A program made the position numbers and the translations under genes. A DNA stretch of 17,145 nt from Mycobacterium sp. (lineage in GTDB: Bacteria; Actinomycetota; Actinomycetes; Mycobacteriales; Mycobacteriaceae). Each line of letters opens with the position of its first letter. Position 1 is the stretch's first letter. Location of the stretch: NCBI GenBank assembly GCA_025965815.1, contig JAOPWF010000798.1:1-17145 (forward strand), given 5' to 3'. Positions 13,801 to 17,145 of this stretch are shown piece by piece. The notes beneath the pieces were generated by a model that saw only the letters and a list, made by a program, of their open reading frames with translations, was not told the DNA's origin and ran no database searches.

Positions 13801-14125
13801 TCCTCACGGTGTTCAAGTGGACTCCCGAAGTGATCACGGACTGGCTCGCCCACGGCAGGGCATGTATGGCCGACGGGCTTGATCTGTTCCCCAGTGAACG
13901 AGGCGCGTTGGTCCCGAGAACACGCTGTTGCGCCGGTTCCGTCGCTATTGTCGGGATCTTGAGTTGCCAGATGGATTGGATCTGCATTCGCTGCGCCGCT
14001 TGTATGCCACCCATTTGATCGAAGACGGTTGGGATCCCAAGTTCGTCCAGCACCAGATGGGCCACGACCATGCCAGCACGACGTCGCTGTATACCAACCC
14101 TCGGAAATTTGCATCAGATGGGTGA
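13797..14125 (+). pseudogene. C-terminal remnant of a tyrosine recombinase (phage-integrase family), frameshifted
   Basis: The plus strand reads TVFKWTPEVITDWL and DGLDLFPSERGALVPR (about 13810-13918). One frame over, it continues ENTLLRRFRRYCRDLELPDG then LDLHSLRRLYATHLIEDGWD then PKFVQHQMGHDHASTTSLYT (to about 14098). The H-x-x-R box (HSLRR), the second His region (GHDH) and the nucleophilic Tyr (SLYT) of the catalytic domain are present. The first catalytic Arg and all N-terminal DNA-binding domains are absent. A frameshift near 13918 separates the two parts. The fragment meets the transposase relic at about 13797, where both genes end abruptly. Such recombinases belong to integrative elements or transposons. 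Confidence 0.75.
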
Positions 14126-14247
14126 CGAACTGCAGGTCGCCTGATACGTGTACGTCGCGAAGTTGGCTCGCGTTAGCGCGGAGTTCGCCCGGGGAAGCTT
14201 CTAGACCGCGGACGCTTCGCGGATAGCGGTTCCCAACTGCCTGTGTG

Positions 14248-15627
14248 TTACCGAGCCGCTGCGGTTTCCGTGGCTGCGTGATCGTGTTGCCGGCGGCGGA
14301 GGTTGATCGTGGCGACACGGGCGATTACTGCGGGGTGGAACAGGCGGGCTGGCGGGTCGATGAGCGTACTGACCCTCGAGAACTGTTCGGCCACAACGGT
14401 ATCGGACTCAGCGGCGGCCAGTACCCGATCCACATACTTGTTGGCGATGCGCACCGGCAGCGGTCGGAGCCCCTCGACCTCGGGCAGACTGAGATCCCCG
14501 CCGGCCGCCAACTGCCAGGCCATGCCGACGGCTTTCGCGGTGGCTTGGAAATAGCGCCGCGCCAGGCCATCCTCGCCGCGGCGTAAACAACGTTGGAGTG
14601 CCAACGCTTCGAGTGCGGCCACCGTCATTCCCTGGCCGTAGATGGGATTGAAGCTGCAGATCGCGTCGCCGAACACCAGCAGACCGGCCGGAAACCGCCG
14701 CATCTTGTCGTAGCGCCGCCACTGACTCGACGGCATCCGATGGCGGGCTACCTCAGCGAGTGGCTCGGCGGCACGTATCGCCGCCAGCACATGCGCGGGG
14801 GCGAATTCCTCAACGAATGCCAGCATCTCGGCGAGCTCGCCGGGCGGTTCGCGGCCCACCATCCCGAAAACGCTGAACATCCAGGTGTTGTTCTCGTTGC
14901 CGAATAGCGCCATGCCGGTGGGGCGACCCGGGACGGGACCGATGATGACCATCATTTCGTGCAGCATGCCGGGCGGAAGCCGCAGCAGCTGGCTGGAATA
15001 CACCAGACGCATGCCAACATGGTCTTCGACCGGACGACCATAGCCGAGGCTCTCCAAGAAGGCCGGTGTGCGCGCGCCCCGGCCCATCGCATCCACGACT
15101 AGATCCGCCTCCAACATCCGTTCGCTTCCGTCGGGGCGAGCCCGGACGAGGGCGCCGGTGACACGATCCCGCGTCGCCGTCGACGTGGGTTCAACGACGT
15201 CATGGCCCTCCATCATCGTGACGTTCGCAACGGCTCGCAGCCGTCGCCGAACATGAGACTCCAAAAATGGTCGGCTCGGAAACAAGAGCGACTCGATGTC
15301 TTTGAATTGACCCGAGCGTGGGAATAAGTGTCCGCCATTGCTCCAGTACAGTTTGGACAAATCGCCGTCGTCGAAGACGGGGGTTCCGGCTGCGACGAGT
15401 TCGTCAAGGAACCCTGGGAAAAGCTCGCCCAAGACTTGGGAGCCACGCCCCAGCAACAGATGGACATGGCGGCCGTGGGGAACCCCGCGCCGATTGGCGG
15501 CGGTCTCGGGCAGCTCATCTCGCTCCACGACGGTGACCGTCTCGTAGACGTCGGCCAGCACCCGCGCCGCCAGCAGACCACCCATGCTGGCCCCGAGAAC
15601 GACCGCATGCTCACCGAGCTTCGCCAT
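14248..15627 (-). CDS. FAD-dependent oxidoreductase (flavin monooxygenase / PHBH-like fold)
   Basis: The 459-residue product is a full-length flavoprotein of the aromatic-hydroxylase-like superfamily. The dinucleotide-binding motif VVLGASMGGLLAARVL is at residues 9-24, with the acidic strand end TVVERDELP at 32-40. The second FAD motif, GDAICSFNPIYGQGMTVAAL, is at about residue 320. The middle segment DLVVDAMGRGARTP fits the family DG-like motif. Relatives include halogenases, geranylgeranyl reductases and ring hydroxylases; nothing visible fixes the substrate. A purine-rich AGGGG lies close to the ATG. It is flanked on both sides by mobile-element debris but is itself intact. The 122 bp downstream to the recombinase relic contain no gene. 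Confidence 0.88.
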   Translation of the reverse strand: MAKLGEHAVVLGASMGGLLAARVLADVYETVTVVERDELPETAANRRGVPHGRHVHLLLGRGSQVLGELFPGFLDELVAAGTPVFDDGDLSKLYWSNGGHLFPRSGQFKDIESLLFPSRPFLESHVRRRLRAVANVTMMEGHDVVEPTSTATRDRVTGALVRARPDGSERMLEADLVVDAMGRGARTPAFLESLGYGRPVEDHVGMRLVYSSQLLRLPPGMLHEMMVIIGPVPGRPTGMALFGNENNTWMFSVFGMVGREPPGELAEMLAFVEEFAPAHVLAAIRAAEPLAEVARHRMPSSQWRRYDKMRRFPAGLLVFGDAICSFNPIYGQGMTVAALEALALQRCLRRGEDGLARRYFQATAKAVGMAWQLAAGGDLSLPEVEGLRPLPVRIANKYVDRVLAAAESDTVVAEQFSRVSTLIDPPARLFHPAVIARVATINLRRRQHDHAATETAAAR

Positions 15628-15729
15628 TAGCCACCCCTGACCCTGTTTTGACTTAGGTCAGTGTGTCGGGGTCTGTTCGCGGCGGCGCGAGTAGGCGAGT
15701 ACTCGTTTTTTGGGAAGGGGTCGATCCGA

Positions 15730-15915
15730 AGTCGGTGGAGGGTGGTTTGCGGCAGTCTGATTTGGTCGGTGCGGCGCATCTGCGGTTGGTCTCGGGGTTG
15801 CGTGATCTGGTGCGGGCCCGCGACGATGCCCGCGCTGATCTAATGCGGGTCCGGCATCGATTGTCGAAACTGCTTCTGCGCCAGGGCATTGTGTATTCCG
15901 GTGGGACGCCATGGA
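15730..15915 (+). pseudogene. Internal fragment of an IS110-family transposase (copy A)
   Basis: The plus strand reads VRAR-type helix sequence SGLRDLVRARDDARADLMRV then RHRLSKLLLRQGIVYSGGTP and WT. This is a well-conserved internal segment of one subgroup of IS110 transposases, in which 'RDLVRAREDxRxDLMxARHRLSKLLLRHGIVY-GG-AWT' links the RuvC-like domain to the C-terminal domain. Both ends are missing, and after WT the frame runs into unrelated codons. No start codon or RuvC-like DEDD domain is present. It is a relic left by an internal deletion or by an insertion. Confidence 0.68.
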
Positions 15916-16028
15916 CGTCGCCCCGCAGCATCGCCTCCAACATCGCGCCTCCGGCCGCAGCTGAACCAAGCCTGACACCATCGTCGTGAGCAACGACCGT
16001 CAGCACCGCCAACCCGGGCAGCCAAACG

Positions 16029-16064
16029 AAAGCCAGCCCCGGCGACCTTCGCCGGGGCGGCTTT
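16029..16064. other. Strong hairpin at the 3' end of IS110 relic A
   Basis: AAAGCC plus GCCCCGGCGA pair with TCGCCGGGGC plus GGCTTT around a three-base CCT loop. This is a 16-bp stem with a single bulged A at 16035. It sits in the noncoding end of the IS110 relic. It could be a terminator (only three Ts follow) or part of the structured noncoding RNA that IS110 elements carry in their ends. Sequence alone does not decide. Confidence 0.6.
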
Positions 16065-16074
16065 CACCTACCCA

Positions 16075-16085
16075 CTTGACAAATT
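16075..16085 (+). repeat. IS110 right-end-like 11-mer, first copy
   Basis: CTTGACAAATT at 16075-16085 matches CTTGACAAGTT at 16877-16887 with one difference. In the second copy it contains the transposase stop codon and precedes the element end. The first copy probably marks the matching end of relic A just before relic B begins at about 16100. Confidence 0.45.
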
Positions 16086-16099
16086 CGCCCCCATATCAG

Positions 16100-16881
16100 C
16101 CCCGGCACACCAACGCACTGCGCTCGGCACTGCGCGAGTACTACCCGGGCGCGCTGGAGGCGTTCGACGACCTGCACGACCGCGATGCCCTGGCCGTTCT
16201 GGGCCGCGCTCCCTCCCCCAAGAAGCCGCGCACTTGAGCCTGGCCAAGATCCGGTCAGCCCTCAAACGCGCTGGGCGACAACGCAACCTCGATACCCGGG
16301 CCCAAGAGATCGCAGCAGTGCTGCGCACCGAGCAGCTCGCCGCGCCGGCCGCGGTCACCGCCGCATTCGCCGCGACCACTCGGGCCGCGGTCGGCATCAT
16401 CATCGAACTGAACCGCCAAATCGCCGACCTCGAAGCCGAACTGGCGACACATTTTGAAGCGCACCCGGACGCCGACATCTACCGTTCCCTGCCAGGACTT
16501 GGTGTCATCCTCGGCGCCCGGGTGCTCGGTGAACTCGGGGACGACCCCGACCGTTACACCACCGCCAAGTCTCGCAAAAACTACGCCGGAACATCACCGT
16601 TGACGGTCGCCTCGGGCAAGAAAAGCGCCGTGCTAGCACGACACGTCCGTAACCGGCGTCTCTACGACGCCGTCGACCACTGGGCCCTCTGCGCCCTGTC
16701 CACGAGCCCCGGAGCGCGCGCCTTCTACGACCAACACCGCGCCGCCGGCGACCTGCACCACCAAGCCCTACGCGCCCTAGGAAACCGACTCGTCGGCAAC
16801 CTGCACGGCTGCCTACGCCACCACACCGCCTACAGCGAACACTCCGCCTGGGCACACCGCCAAATCACCCAAGCCGCTTGA
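16100..16881 (+). pseudogene. IS110-family transposase (copy B), N-terminal domain lost, frameshifted
   Basis: The sequence enters in frame at RHTNALRSALREYYPGALEA then FDDLHDRDALAVLGRAPSP, shifts frame at a run of five Cs near 16216, and continues HLSLAKIRSALKRAGRQRNL to a stop at 16879-16881. One missing C restores a single frame. The C-terminal Transposase_20 domain is complete: LPGLGVILGARVLGELGDDP, YTTAKSRKNYAGTSPLTVAS (with the Ser of the SG motif that is catalytic in IS110 enzymes), RNRRLYDAVDHWALCALSTS, and LHHQALRALGNRLVGNLHGC. About 140 residues of the RuvC-like DEDD domain are absent, so it cannot work. It starts where relic A ends, consistent with one IS110 interrupting another. 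Confidence 0.8.
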
Positions 16882-17059
16882 CAAGTTACAGCCCTGGGAT
16901 GTCTACATGTGCAAATCGGCACCATCGATCGACTGGATCTCCGCTTTCAGCAGCCCCCTACCCCCCCACGACGCACGAGTCCATGCTGTTGCGCATATGG
17001 TCAGCTCCACCTTCGCCGAGGGTGAGTTGATCCCCGGTGCGGAACGCCACGAGAAATTT

Positions 17060-17145
17060 TCGATCTCGTGATTCGAGAGCCCGTCGGCGGCGAGCCGGGC
17101 GACCTGCCGGTCCGGCGCGGTGAGCTCATCGGCGGCCGCAGCGGT
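17060..17145 (-). pseudogene. LuxR-type helix-turn-helix remnant at window edge
   Basis: From the right edge the minus strand reads DELTAPDRQVARLAADGLSN then HEI, which is the first half of a LuxR/GerE helix-turn-helix (usual form: L-T-x-R-E-x-x-V-x-x-L-a-A-x-G-l-S-N-x-E-I-A). The expected recognition helix (S-x-R-T-V-x-x-H) does not follow in any of the three frames, although the frame itself stays open for a while. The gene therefore appears to be broken at about 17060. Its 5' part lies beyond the window. The 16905-17059 stretch between it and the IS110 relic holds nothing else I can identify. Confidence 0.5.

Noticed and set aside
13248..14318. Long minus-strand open frame across the transposase and recombinase relics
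   Set aside because: It crosses the junction of two unrelated genes and is in a different frame from the conserved transposase sequence.
15696..15711. Palindrome CGAGTACTCG followed by six Ts, looking like an intrinsic terminator
   Set aside because: The palindrome has no room for a loop with a useful stem, and neither orientation fits the end of an intact gene.
1..17145. tRNA, rRNA or CRISPR array
   Set aside because: No regularly spaced repeats, no cloverleaf-like segment with an expected anticodon arm, and no rRNA signature were seen in any part of the window.

Overview
The window is very GC-rich, and its gene content points to a mycobacterium or close actinobacterial relative. The indicators are a four-gene GAF-ANTAR cluster, an 18-kDa-antigen-type Hsp20, a carotenoid oxygenase beside a TetR regulator, several GTG starts, a VapBC module with an apparently leaderless promoter, and many actinobacterial insertion-sequence fragments. 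This assignment is inference from protein content; there is no rRNA or other marker gene in the window.

Left part (1-7530) is mostly intact metabolic chromosome. It holds the end of a VOC-fold protein, a frameshifted tail of a TrkA/RCK ion-transport protein, a short BKACE enzyme, a DUF985 cupin, an alpha/beta hydrolase, and a small membrane protein translationally coupled to a GNAT acetyltransferase. These are followed by Hsp20, a four-histidine carotenoid oxygenase, the deletion scar of a thiolase, and a TetR regulator divergent from a second alpha/beta hydrolase. A near-perfect 20-bp palindrome lies between the last two.

Middle part (7530-10800) is a signalling island of four GAF-ANTAR proteins. 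One is on the plus strand. It converges on, and overlaps by 20 bp, a three-gene minus-strand unit. No histidine kinase or receiver domain is seen, so input through GAF domains and output as RNA-binding antitermination by ANTAR domains is the expected mode of action.

Right part (10800-17145) is a graveyard of mobile DNA and gene stubs. It contains C-terminal ends of two different transposases, the C-terminal end of a GntR/FCD regulator, a truncated conserved hypothetical, a DDE transposase with a lost N-terminus and a frameshift, a frameshifted tyrosine-recombinase tail abutting it, two IS110-family transposase remnants end to end, and a LuxR-type helix-turn-helix remnant at the edge. A complete VapBC toxin-antitoxin pair and an intact FAD-dependent oxidoreductase sit inside this region.

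The main theme is gene decay: at least nine broken genes, most with identifiable lesions. The strongest candidates for further work are the GAF-ANTAR cluster, the thiolase deletion scar, and the IS110 junction with its strong hairpin. I did not find clear evidence of a completely new system.
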